Below are positions 1 through 10,118 of a stretch of 62,530 bases of DNA, in pieces; positions within the stretch are counted from its first letter, which is position 1, and every line of letters begins with the position of its first letter. The DNA is from Acanthaster planci (Eukaryota; Echinodermata; Asteroidea; Valvatida; Acanthasteridae). The notes below the pieces were generated by a model. That model ran no database searches. It saw only the letters and a program-made list of their open reading frames with translations, and was not told the origin of the DNA. The translations under genes were made by a program, and so were the position numbers. The stretch spans positions 5,596,588 to 5,659,117 of the forward strand of contig NW_019091355.1 in the NCBI RefSeq assembly GCF_001949145.1. Reading direction: 5' to 3'.

Positions 1-1071
1 GTTGCCAGTGACAAGCTGCAGAATGTTGAGATTCCTGGCCATTCATTAGTGGTCTGAAGAAGCCATTGGTGACCTGTGCTAGCCATTCTCCAAATGTTCT
101 CATGTTAGGGTGTAAAATGAGACTGATACGTGATCAGGACACCCGTGAAGAGGAATTTATTGGCTGTTGCCCAAATGATGTCAGGAGTGGAGGCAATAGG
201 TGTGAATTGTATTATAGCCATAATTAAGACCCTGCAGCCAATACCCTTGCATCATCTAAGTTAGTGATTGGAAGTCTTTGATTTAGCTGGGCGTTCAGTA
301 ACAGTGCAGTAGCCAGGATTTTTGCTTCAAAGATGCAATCTTAAAGTTGACAGTTTTGGTTTGGAATTGGCAGTGTTTACTTGTGATAAACTTTACATGC
401 TTGAATGAAACTACCTAACACTTCGTGAAAATCCCATGCAAAAGGTTGCCGTGGCCCTTTGAGTAATGATTTGCATCTTTATACTGTGTATTCATCAAAA
501 ACAATTTGAAACAACAAGGTAGGAAATATTGACAAAAAAATCCCTGGTAGAATAATTGCCTCCCTTTCATTTGAATATGTTTTGTTGATGTTGTTCCCTA
601 AGAGAAACTAATCCATGTCGGCACTGTTTAAAAGCAAGATATGCCAAGTGTAACATAATTTATGTACATGTAAAATAATGTGATTGTTTAAGAGTGTTTA
701 AGATTTTCCAACATGTACTTTTCTATGCAGGAAAAAAAAAAAGTTAACTGTTATGCGAATTTAGTGCAATTTCCAATTCAGTGTTTGTGGTTTCCCTTGA
801 AGTGTAAACCAATGCTGGAATTACATTCCCCATCATGAAGGTTAAATTCCCAAGCCAAGAAAAACCTCCTAAATGGATTATCCTGACTGAAGCCCTCGTA
901 ATTTTAAATTTTTTCCTTAAAAAAACTTATCAGAGCAGATGTAGTGCTCAGATATTTACACCTAAGTTGTTGCAGAGCTGTACTTTGGAACCCAAAATTT
1001 AATGGCTGTTCTTCATGTACAGCATGTAGCTGTAATGTGCTATTTGTCCATGTGCACTGATGCTTAATCAC

Positions 1072-1332
1072 CAAAGATCGTATAGCGCCGAAAGCGCTGC
1101 CCAAAAGACGTAATTACCATGGGCGCCATTTGAGGAAGCGATACGCCTGCGCAGTTTACGGTAATGCTTGGGCGCAGGCTCATTAGGTGCGCGTGCCCTG
1201 CGCCTGTGCATTAATTTGCATTGCGCAGGCGTATCGCTTGCTTAAATGGCGCCCATGCGATTACAACGTTTTACGTGCATTCACGGTGAAGTTCGCCATC
1301 TTGCGCCGCTTCGCGGCGCGATACGATCTTTG
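1072..1332. mobile_element. hAT-like MITE with 8-bp target duplication
   Basis: The two ends are inverted copies of CAAAGATCGTATMGCGCCG, and the similarity continues inward through a segment containing GGGCGCCATTT and GCGATACGCCTGCGCA on both sides. The element is 261 bp and is flanked by TTAATCAC (1064-1071) and TTAATTAC (1333-1340), an 8-bp direct repeat with one mismatch. Eight-base duplications and CA-starting inverted ends are typical of hAT transposons. No transposase is present, so it is a non-autonomous copy. A related palindromic fragment occurs at 7351-7391. Confidence 0.75.
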
Positions 1333-2488
1333 TTAATTACCACTTTGGTTCCAACAATAAGCCTTTTGCGAGTTAAATTTGAATAGAATTTGGTACACTG
1401 AGTTCTTTTAAATTCACGTGAACATAACAATTGGAATTCTCCATACTAAAGCCACTGTTGCTATACCTTCTGATTCGGAACAAGCTTTTCCTTAGTTACG
1501 TAAGAGACGCCTTGCAACAATACACTCTTCTCAATGGAAAAGAAGGGCACAAAGGAACCAGTCCATTCCAGAGATGGTGGTCGCGAAGCAAAAGCTTGAC
1601 CCAAATCACGAGGAATAGCAACAGTGTCTTTAGTCTGGGGAATTCAAATTGTTATGTCTATGTGCAATCAGATAACTCAGTATACCAGGTTTTATTCAAA
1701 TTTAACTCGTAAATGGCTTAGGCCGTATTCCAGTACTCAATTCGGCTCTGCCTCAGGCTTCAACTATTTTTTCACTAGCTGACTTTGAAGCTGTAAGCGC
1801 AGTAATCAGTCTAATAGTGCCACAGAACATCAAATAAGATGCGAGAAAGCCAAAAATTACAGTAATGCAATGTAATTCAAACGCTTCAGGCCCACAATCG
1901 GGGATTGGTTTTGGGAACGACGCCTGAGACGGAGAAGAAGTTAAGTATTGGAAAACGGCCTTATTGAGACACCTATGTTGCAACTCTCTAGACAGCTCTG
2001 AATTGCTGCTACGGACAGCGCCACCAAACGTCTGATGGTTTCCAGTCCTCCACCCACAACCATGTCTCCCAGCCCCAACCCATTCCCCACAGGCTTTTCG
2101 AAATTTTCATCGTACTGTAATACAATGAGACCATAATCTTGGCAATAGAAAAACACAAATACGTGCAAAGGATTCGCCGTCACAACGTCATCGCAAAAAG
2201 AGATACCAATCATGACAGACGTCTTGTCAACAAGGACGTTTCTGTAAAAAGGAAACCATGCAATTTTTATACATGTATTTAAACTTGAGAACAGAAAACC
2301 TATGTATGTCGAGCGCTGTCCGATTCCTGGTCCACTTCTGGCTTCGAACTCTAAACACCTGGCACATTTGAACTGTTATATGATTATACCCCCATCTCTC
2401 CAATATACCTGTCGGGACACATTTAATCCCTGCCGATTAAAGAGTCTGTTGGAAGTTGTTCAGATATTCAGATGTTCGGATCCTCTGA

Positions 2489-2692
2489 CACTGGCGTATC
2501 CAGGTTTTGAGTTTGGGGAGCTAAGTGGGATTTTTTTAAACCAATGTTCATTTTTATCCATGTAAAGAGATGTCCCTCGGAAAGGTGGAAGTAGCGTTTC
2601 GAAAGTTTGGCTCTTTCAAGTGCTGAAAAAAATTGCCCGTGTGTCTTGGGGAGGGACAGCTCCACCCCCCTCTCCCACTGGATACGCCACTG
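2489..2692. mobile_element. short inverted-repeat (MITE-like) element
   Basis: The left end reads CACTGGCGTATCCAG and the right end CTGGATACGCCACTG, a 15-bp terminal inverted repeat with one mismatch enclosing about 200 bp without coding capacity. The end sequence resembles ends of widespread non-autonomous DNA transposons (inference). I could not see a clean target-site duplication, so the boundaries and superfamily are tentative. Confidence 0.5.
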
Positions 2693-4389
2693 CCCAAACA
2701 CTGTCTTTGACAATTTTTTCTGGGAAGAAATCCCATACACAGTATAACTTGAGTAATGATTTCATTTCACTCTTAACCAAGCTATTTGGAGCTGGCTCGC
2801 CTGAGGCATCAACATGGTGAAGTTAACCACCCGTATTTGCACCCAAACATCCATGCACGTACAATAGTGTCACCGACTTTTCGAATTACCAGCTGGGGAA
2901 CATTCCACCCTATCAACCCCAAACAACAGTGCCCAGCCCATCACTCTCACTAGTTATTGTTTACGGTGCTGGTGTTTTTATAACAAGGCCGTACATTGCA
3001 CCACGTACATGTACAGTGTACATGTTCTTCCATTCTATAAGCTGGCACAGCTGTCACCTTTCCCACTGTATCTGCGGGAAATAAAGCGGAATTGTTTCGT
3101 GTTGTCTACTCTTTGAAGTTCGGTCGATTGTGCGCTGTGCAAGATCGATTGTATCGCGAAAAAACGTGCTTAATCACTAACTACTGTATTCAAGTACACT
3201 TTAACGTTGTGGTTTCTCCTTATGACGTGGCATAATATGTCGGATTTGGAGAAAAGCAACGCAATGGCACCTTCCAAGTTGGAACACTGATATCTAAAAT
3301 TTCAAGCTGCACCAATTTCTAATATATTCAGAGAATTGACGCCTGCAAACATTTCAGACTGAAGCTTTCGCCCAAGATGACATCAGAATTTAGTGATGCC
3401 ATCTCTGAATATTTTGCGCAATATAAAAACCCAATAGGACCCTCTAAAAAGGGACCTTTGAAATTTGCCTAGAATGAAAAGTATAGAATTACACCAAAAG
3501 TTGTAATGTAGGAAAAAATACTTGGAATCTTGGAGTCCGTTAAGTTTGTGTGAGAGTATCCGCGACCTTCAAAACACCGGACGCCAGGCTACCAAATTGG
3601 CACTTAACACATGACCATGAATACACACTGTGAATGTTAAATACAGAAGATATTACCAGCTAATTTCTTCATTGTCAAGCTTGTCTAGAATATTTGGTTC
3701 TCAAATTCATGTAGTGTCCTGCAATGAAACTTTCCGCATTGTTCTTTGTCGGCCGCCCTGCCACCTTTCCTGGTTTCAATTCGATCGTTTTTGCACTGTT
3801 CCTCGGCAGTCAAGTGGTAATCGATTCCGCATCGACATCCGGAAACAACACAAGTGGTTTATACCGCTAGTCTGCTCGGATCAATTTTCGACTTTCCTGC
3901 TGTTTGAAAACAATAAATTACACTGCCCATCAGCTCCGTGACTTTTGGCCACACTTTGACTTAGGTCGAGTCCAAGATTACTTGTATAATATACGAACAA
4001 GAACGCACTAATCAATGGTGCAGGGATCGATATATGTTCTTGTGATTATCCATGTTGGCAAACTTTAAATCAAAATTTGTTTGAAGGTATGTGTCTTTTC
4101 ACGTCCAAAAGTTGTTCTCCAGGGCACCCTTTGTTGCACGCCTAGGTCTGCTTCAAAATGATATAACCGAATAATCACGGCGCTAGGGATGCATCGGAGT
4201 TTGGCACTGACCACCCGAACTGGTACACGGTACCAATGATGAAGTTTGCGTGGAAATGTTTCAATCGAAAACCGTATACTATCAAAACTGAAAATACTGT
4301 TTGAATAGAGAGGTCCAAATACCTGCACTGCACTGGCGAGCTTTGGAAAACTTGGATCTTTGAGGTTCATCTTTGGGACTTGAGGCGGC

Positions 4390-4466
4390 ATGGAGTCCAT
4401 CTTGATAGAGAGTGCTGAGATCCTTCGAAAGTTCACGGCGTCGTGGAACTACATCCTGGGTTCGAG
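4390..4466 (+). CDS. orphan gene exon 1 (start codon)
   Basis: ATG at 4390 opens 25 codons reading MESILIESAEILRKF then TASWNYILGS, ending AG|GTGAGA in phase 2. Exon 2 begins with one base that completes a serine codon, so the junction keeps the frame. The start is chosen because it is the only ATG leading into a good donor that matches exon 2 in phase; an upstream non-coding exon is possible. Confidence 0.5.
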
Positions 4467-4793
4467 GTGAGATGGAATCAGGCAGATGATTGACTGAGAA
4501 CAAAGAGATACATGAATCATTTGATAGGCTGACGTATATTTGCAAACATGGAAACGAGAAAAAAGTTAAAAGATTCACTCGTAATTTCTTTCTTGGAATG
4601 ACGAGTTTAGAATGCTAATGATACTGTGAACGATTTTTCTGAAATGTCGAGAATCAACATAGGCCTATGTACGTCTAGAAGCCTTGGTTTGCAAAATGTT
4701 TTAAGAAAGAAATGTGACTTCTGAGTCAGATTTTTTTCCAATGTGTTTCCAACCTATCTTTATTCAACTTGCACTATTCAACTTGCACTACAG

Positions 4794-5133
4794 CTACAAG
4801 TTAAGACGCGAAAGGTCCCTCGGGGATTTTCGAAGGAATGAAGATATCACGTTCGGCGCGAGGGAAGACGTCTCCCCGATAACCGAGCAAGACGAATTTT
4901 ATTATTCGCACGACAAAGACCTTGCAAAATCTGCTCGGGACTACGAACAAGAGTGTCAGCGGAGAAAATCTGATGTTAGACACGATGCGTCTACAACACA
5001 GCCTGAGACCACGAAGACTGCTTGTGGAGAAAAGAGGAAGAAAAGGCAAAAATCTTGTGTGTATTATGGCGAGATGTCTGGTTGCAATCTAACGATGGAT
5101 GTGATTGGATGTCTTCCTGACAACATTCAACAG
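4794..5133 (+). CDS. orphan gene exon 2
   Basis: Acceptor CACTACAG, donor CAACAG|GTTTGT. The exon encodes a hydrophilic, charged segment rich in Asp, Glu, Arg and Lys, a KRKKRQK basic run that could be a nuclear localisation signal (inference), then SCVYYGEMSGC and DVIGCLPDNIQQ. An ORF continues upstream of the acceptor but is hydrophobic and probably intronic. Confidence 0.6.
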
Positions 5134-5271
5134 GTTTGTATACGCTCAATTAGTAACATCAACACGGATGACCTGTTACTGGTTCATGGAAGGTTCATTC
5201 CATGTGTATTAATCAAATGTTGCCATTTTCTAGCTGGTTTTTAATACTTAAATTTTCAATCTCATTTGCAG

Positions 5272-5474
5272 GCCATAAAGAGTTTCTCTATCAAAAAGGA
5301 AACCGAACATCTTACTTTGTCGTTTCCATTTATGACGGAGATCTTGAGGAAAACATGTTCCCTTGGGAAAGGCGCAGCAGGTCGTTATGTGACACCCATG
5401 ATTCTCTGCAACCACAGCTTGAAACTGACCAATTATCACCAGGCAATAGTGACCCTCGCTCCCGATTATCAGAG
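5272..5474 (+). CDS. orphan gene exon 3
   Basis: Acceptor TCATTTGCAG, donor CAGAG|GTGAAG (phase 2). It encodes AIKSFSIKKETEHLTLSF then PFMTEILRKTCSLGKG and ends in VTLAPDYQR. Phase fits exon 2 before it and exon 4 after it. Confidence 0.65.
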
Positions 5475-5834
5475 GTGAAGATTGTTTTCCATCGTATGCA
5501 GCTAGTGGGCCTGTCGTTTCGGCAGTGGCGCCATGGCTTGACTGGGGTAGAACTTTTGGGGCACTTGGGTATACATGCATCACTCATTTTGCACGAGGCC
5601 CTGAAAGCATTACACGGGAACTGCGGGTTGTATAATTTTTGTTAATATCTAAATTTCAAAAGGGGACACCTTTCAAGCATCTGCTGGGGGAGGGGGAGTT
5701 ACATACCCCTGTTGCCTAAAGCCTACCACACGCCACTGCTTGCTGGTGTTACCGTTGTTTTCTGTACCGTACTATCATTTGTATCAGTGTTACATGTATG
5801 CATTCAACATTCTTCACTTCCACATTTTACCCAG

Positions 5835-5964
5835 GTCAACTCTTTGTGTGGTTCAGTTTACCATCTGTCGCAGTTATACCAGAGAAGGACTACATCAACA
5901 CTACACTCAGCTACTCTCCTCAGTGTTGAAGGATTTCACAAAGATGCGGTGCTTTCGTTTTCCC
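5835..5964 (+). CDS. orphan gene exon 4
   Basis: Acceptor TTTTACCCAG with the first G completing the Arg codon from exon 3. It encodes STLCVVQFTICRSYTREG then LHQHYTQLLSSVLKDFTK. The donor CCC|GTGGGT is weak but is the one that gives phase 0 into exon 5. Confidence 0.55.
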
Positions 5965-6161
5965 GTGGGTTAAAATGAATCCTATACGTTGTTTCCCTTT
6001 TTGGCTACACCCTCCATTTAAAACTGTTCATATCCGTCGTTTTAATTTATACAAACAATATAAAATAATGCAAAATTGCCACAACAATATTCGACATCGC
6101 GGAATTATATTTGTCGAATCTTTTTCATTTTCCTTTCATATACCTACCTATCATTAAGCAG

Positions 6162-6293
6162 CAGTTAGTGGTTCTAGACGACACAGATCCAATGATGATA
6201 GGATCTCTGTGCGCCAAGATAAAAACCTCACTGTGCCCTCCGATAACTGGGGAGAACAGTAACTGCTACGCCCACCGGATGCATGAAACTTCG
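6162..6293 (+). CDS. orphan gene exon 5
   Basis: Encodes QLVVLDDTDPMMIGSLCAK and further to CYAHRMHETS, donor TCG|GTAAGT. The acceptor is a triple NAG run (AAG CAG CAG ending at 6158, 6161 and 6164); all three keep the frame, so the exact start could be 6159, 6162 or 6165. Confidence 0.65.
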
Positions 6294-6413
6294 GTAAGTC
6301 TTTTTTTGCCGTACCTGACTAAAACCGACGGGCAAAAAGAGATGCAGCTATTTTTTCCTGAATAAAAAGCACTGGCAAACAGATAAATCGTTTTTTTAAC
6401 TTTCTGTTCACAG

Positions 6414-6590
6414 CAGAACGCCGAGTTCCTGGTGTCGGGACTTAACAGGGAAATCTTCAACCAAGCTGTTAATGAGACGTTGTATCTCCTTACAGACCAA
6501 GATCGAGACCGGTTTTTAGTATCGATTAAACATCTTCTTTCCGAGAAATGCCCGAGACAGGAGTTTAAGAAAACAGAAAAACTCCTTGGG
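6414..6590 (+). CDS. orphan gene exon 6
   Basis: Acceptor CTGTTCACAG (tandem CAGCAG, so 6414 or 6417), donor GGG|GTAAGT. It encodes 59 residues of helical character, including QNAEFLVSGLNREIF and DRFLVSIKHLLSEKC. Composition and good splice sites make this one of the firmest exons of the gene. Confidence 0.7.
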
Positions 6591-6932
6591 GTAAGTATTA
6601 TAACATCAAAATCCGTTTTGATGATCGCGAAAGTTCGATGTAGGCCTATAGATTTATAGTTAATTTTTCGAAAAGGGCTGTAAGAGATGCATAATTTTCG
6701 GTCATATAAAGAACATTTTTTTCAGACCCCCTCGAAAATGCTGATTAATAATAATTTATGAAACTCTAAATTCTGATGGCGACATCCAGCACCGTTGTTC
6801 GAATAGATCTGTTGCCACAGTTACAATATCAAAAATGAAATTAAAAAGAGTGAAATTTGTTCCCAAAAGAACACTCTTTAAGTGTTTTGTTCACTTTCGC
6901 TTCAAAATAGTTTTGAAAAAGAAAAAAATCAT

Positions 6933-7003
6933 TGCACTGGCCGGGAATCGAACCCGGGCCTCCCGCGTGGCAGGCGAGAATTCTACCACTGAACCACCAG
7001 TGC
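6933..7003 (-). tRNA. tRNA-Gly (anticodon GCC)
   Basis: On the minus strand the 71 nt fold as a standard cloverleaf: acceptor stem GCACTGG/CCAGTGC with discriminator A, D-arm with GGTTCAGTGGTAG, anticodon loop CTGCCAC with GCC, and a T-arm with GGTTCGATTCC (B box). A run of seven T follows within 12 nt, a good RNA polymerase III terminator. It sits antisense in an intron of the orphan gene. Sequence and stems are intact, so it is probably functional. Confidence 0.95.
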
Positions 7004-7323
7004 TTCATACAAGAGATGGAATCAATAATGTATATAAAGATTACATTTAAAGTCTCTGCCACAAATTTACCGTGTACAGTATAGTAACACGCTTAAAGCT
7101 AAACACAAGTAATTAGGTCAAAAATCTAACTTTAGAAGTTAAAAAGCCATTTCGGCGAAATTTTAATCTAATTAATCAGAACTATCGGACACGCGATTTC
7201 GTCTAGTCTCGTTTCTGACACATTAAGCTGAACACGAACTGATGGCTACGCGCGCCCCACACTAGTACGAGTTTGCGCGTGACGACAGTGAGCGCGCATT
7301 TACGGTTTCACCATGACCGCCAC

Positions 7324-7391
7324 CAGCGGTACGGTACGGTACCGCTGTAGCAAAGATTGTATAGCGCCACGAAGCTGTGCGATCTTTAGCA
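7324..7391. repeat. two adjacent small palindromes, one a MITE fragment
   Basis: 7324-7347 is a near-perfect inverted repeat built on CAGCGGTACGG. Directly after it, 7351-7391 begins CAAAGATTGTATAGCGCC and ends GCGATCTTTAGC, a hairpin whose arms match the terminal inverted repeat of the hAT-like element at 1072-1332. It is probably a collapsed copy of that family. Confidence 0.5.
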
Positions 7392-8590
7392 AATACTTAG
7401 TAGCGATAGCACGGTCGGGGTACAGATGACGTACATGTTCATGTCATGATTGTATGATGTACAATTACGGACATGATGCAGAAAACTAAAACAATTCTCA
7501 GAATTTAAATTTAGGAGGAAAACTGAAGGTCTAGTGTGGAGGTGGCTTCCTCCATGCTTAATCCCTCTGCTTCTGACCTCATTGGTACCCTAGAAGTAGA
7601 GGCCTATGCAGCGCCTACCAAGTTCTGCTTATTAGTGCAACAAACTCCACAGTAGGATATTCACTAGGCCTGTGTTGGAAAATTCGCAGGCCTACTTTCA
7701 AAGACACAATTCTCAGGTTGGATTCCTCCTGACTAACGTCCGACCTAGAGCTCAGACTGGGCAGCTTGCGCTGACTGTGAAAATGGGCTAGGCTTGCTAG
7801 GGTCTATTTCGCCCATTTGAGTACCTCAAGCCTTCATTCTAATGACATGAATGAATTCAATTTGTGATTTCATTACGTAAGCAGACTTCAGAGTGCTGTG
7901 CCGAGGTTCATGGCCTGCGCCATGCTGTCATGGTTAGGTCCAAGGTACCCCCAGAAGTGTGGGGTCCAATGTCCCCCCGCTCCTACAAACTGATGAGGTT
8001 CATTGGAATGGGGTGGACCTCACAGTTCTGGGGGTAGGTCCGAGGCTGAGCCTTGGCTTTAATTTGAGTGTTCTAGCTCTAAGGTGCAGATCTGTCACAA
8101 CAATAGGTTTCTTTTCAGTCATGATTGTTTGGAGGGGAGGGGGCTCAGATCAAAATGTTAACATACACTGTATTTGGTTTTGAACTGAAATTCAACGGTA
8201 CCAGACAGTCGCATCGTAGGCCTAACGTTAAGCCCCTAATGCAATTGTTACTTGCACGTTTTGACCATTTTGTGTTCTATCTAGACCCATAAATAGGGTC
8301 CAGTAGATATCGGTGGAGTGTACAGTACATGTACATATTCGTATAGCATATAGTACCCTGTTTATGATCGAATCTAGGTTCCCTCTGGCTATTCTTGCTG
8401 TAGTAAGCCTACATGGATGAATGGATGCAGCTACCTGGCCTGAATCAAACGGGTGTTAGTTGGTCATTTTTGCTGAAACTGAACTGATGTTACTAGGGCC
8501 TACCAATGACTAAGATGATTCTTTCCGGTGTACTTTATTTGCATGATCGTTGGTGTAACGTTATGCATGTGTTTGGATTTTTGTTAACAG

Positions 8591-8870
8591 GATCATGAAT
8601 TGGTACCGTTCGCAATCAAAGACTTCTGGATGATATGGGGTCATGAGCTCATCAAGCCGTTGATCTTCCCAGTTGCAAAGGTGATATGGGATGACGAGGT
8701 TCAAGTTGAAGACAGTGCCAGCGGTTCGCTTTGCTGGAGGGCGCTCTTTAACCCGCTGATGACGATAGACTCAGAGGGGGGTGGCAAGAACGAGAGGACG
8801 GGAGGAATGAAGGCGCTAATCCAAAGCATTGTGCGGAGACTAAGAGGGCAGGTCCCAGACGGTGACGTCG
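8591..8870 (+). CDS. orphan gene exon 7
   Basis: Acceptor TTTTTGTTAACAG, donor GTCG|GTGAGT (phase 1). It encodes DHELVPFAIKDFWMIWGH, KPLIFPVAKVIWDDEV and, after an acidic/Gly-rich loop, MKALIQSIVRRLRGQ. Conserved-looking aromatic content argues for a folded domain, but I cannot name it. Confidence 0.7.
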
Positions 8871-9410
8871 GTGAGTCAGTCATTCATGGTGTTCATCGTA
8901 TTTTCTCCTGAGTTGATTCTCCTACGAATCGATTTCATTCAAAAGGCAAGTCAACTCAGGATGGGGTACTGTAAATCCACCCCCTCCCCAGTATAGCTAG
9001 GCATGAGTTGGGGGTGGGGGTGAAGTGCCAATTTCTTTCTTAAGCCGAGTAAGGATCCCCCCAAAGGTACATGGTATAGTAGGCCCCCCTACCAGTGAAC
9101 CAGTTCAGTATTTGAACGGCGCATGCCAAAAGTAACCCAAAATGAAGCCTGCCGTAGGAACAGCAACTGATGCATGTAAGCTGCCATGTATTTGAAGTCT
9201 TATGCCAATTGTACGCTGGCATTGTTCTTCACTGACTATGGCTCCTATTGTGCAACTTAATTGCCCCCTGAAACACTAGGAAGCTATTCTAGTCAGTGTC
9301 CTTACATACAGAGGCCCGTTATTCTTACGTCCTAAAATCTGATTTATTCCAATTTTGTGTAGCATCTGAGTTGTTAGAACATGAAAAGTGTTCTCTTTTT
9401 TTTGTCCCAG

Positions 9411-9508
9411 ATATACAGGACCGCAGTTGCACCCCACATCTTTGTAGGGGAGTTTGTTTCCAGCAATCACTAACCAAATTTGCAAAACCAAGTTCTGTGC
9501 CATCTTAG
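9411..9508 (+). CDS. orphan gene probable last exon
   Basis: A strong pyrimidine tract and CAG precede 9411. Joined in phase 1 from exon 7 the reading ends at TAG 9506-9508. The other frame, ATA TAC AGG onward, reads the more protein-like IYRTAVAPHIFVGEFVSSNH and stops at about 9473; it would need a different donor in exon 7 (for example CAG|GTCCCA) or an acceptor at GCAG about 9426. The final frame is therefore undecided. Confidence 0.4.
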
Positions 9509-10112
9509 CTGACAGCGTCATCTGATGTTGATGGATGGTTAGTGTTGCAAACAGCCTTACATTGTTCTCAAATGGTACGGTACCACCCACGCTAGTAAAT
9601 TTCACACACGAATAATGTCTTTGTCCAGTAGGATATTAACTTTCTGATTCAGATGCTTAAAAGCATGGTACCATCTTAATAGTACTCACTGATTCTAGTT
9701 GCTGGAAACCTTTGTTACCAAGACTGGTCCTTCTAATAGAGATACTTGCTTGATGTAAAAGCCTCGTGTACATTCAAGTTATTATCCTCCGATCTGGGAC
9801 CCATTTGTACACGGTTGCTGTGTAGAAACCTCTTTCACTTTTCTAGATTTACATGAAATGCACAATTTGCCAGCAGATCAGACCAGAAACTACTACTGAA
9901 ATGTTTTCTGTTCACTGCTGAGCCCAAGGTAAAAGATTTCTTGATGGATTTGATTTAAAACAAAGACTTAGGATGATGGTTTGCTTTTTAAATCATGGTG
10001 TTTTTTTCAAGCAACGGAATGAGTTCCTGGTTTGATAAATAATCTGTTGAATTGGATTTCTGTTTTCTAAAGTGCCAGTGAAATGTGCAAATCATGATTT
10101 TTATATCATTGT

Positions 10113-10118
10113 AATAAA
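10113..10118 (+). other. candidate polyadenylation signal (orphan gene)
   Basis: AATAAA about 600 nt after the predicted stop, followed by a T-rich and GT-containing stretch. It is the first canonical plus-strand hexamer I noticed downstream of the gene. Confidence 0.4.

Larger units (their letters stand above)
1..4389. other. intergenic region, no gene recognised
   Basis: I see no convincing coding exon here: reading frames are short, AT-rich and lack protein-like composition or a phase-compatible neighbour. The region holds two inverted-repeat transposon relics (1072-1332 and 2489-2692, listed separately). The last part should contain the promoter and 5' UTR of the gene whose first coding exon begins at 4390, but I could not pick out a core promoter motif with confidence. 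Confidence 0.6.
4390..9508 (+). other. gene: eight-exon protein of unknown family (about 478 aa)
   Basis: Eight exons on the plus strand join with consistent phases: 4390-4466, 4794-5133, 5272-5474, 5835-5964, 6162-6293, 6414-6590, 8591-8870 and 9411-9508. The predicted protein begins MESILIESAEILRKF, has a charged, basic middle (residues about 30-130, with GEKRKKRQK), then a predicted mixed alpha/beta part containing FPFMTEILRKT and CVVQFTICRSYTREG, and a helical part with VSIKHLLSEKC and KDFWMIWGHELIKPL. No signal peptide or membrane segment is evident. I do not recognise the family. A candidate polyadenylation signal AATAAA lies at 10113-10118. The gene is convergent with GBF1. The internal exons are well supported by phase; exon 1, the exon-4 donor and the last exon are less certain. 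Confidence 0.6.

Noticed and set aside
3630-3941. 103-codon plus-strand frame upstream of the orphan gene
   Set aside because: Low-complexity, random-looking composition; phase does not help join it to exon 1, which has its own ATG.
5202-5645. 147-codon plus-strand frame
   Set aside because: It overlaps orphan exon 3 in another frame; the exon-3 frame has matching splice phases on both sides.
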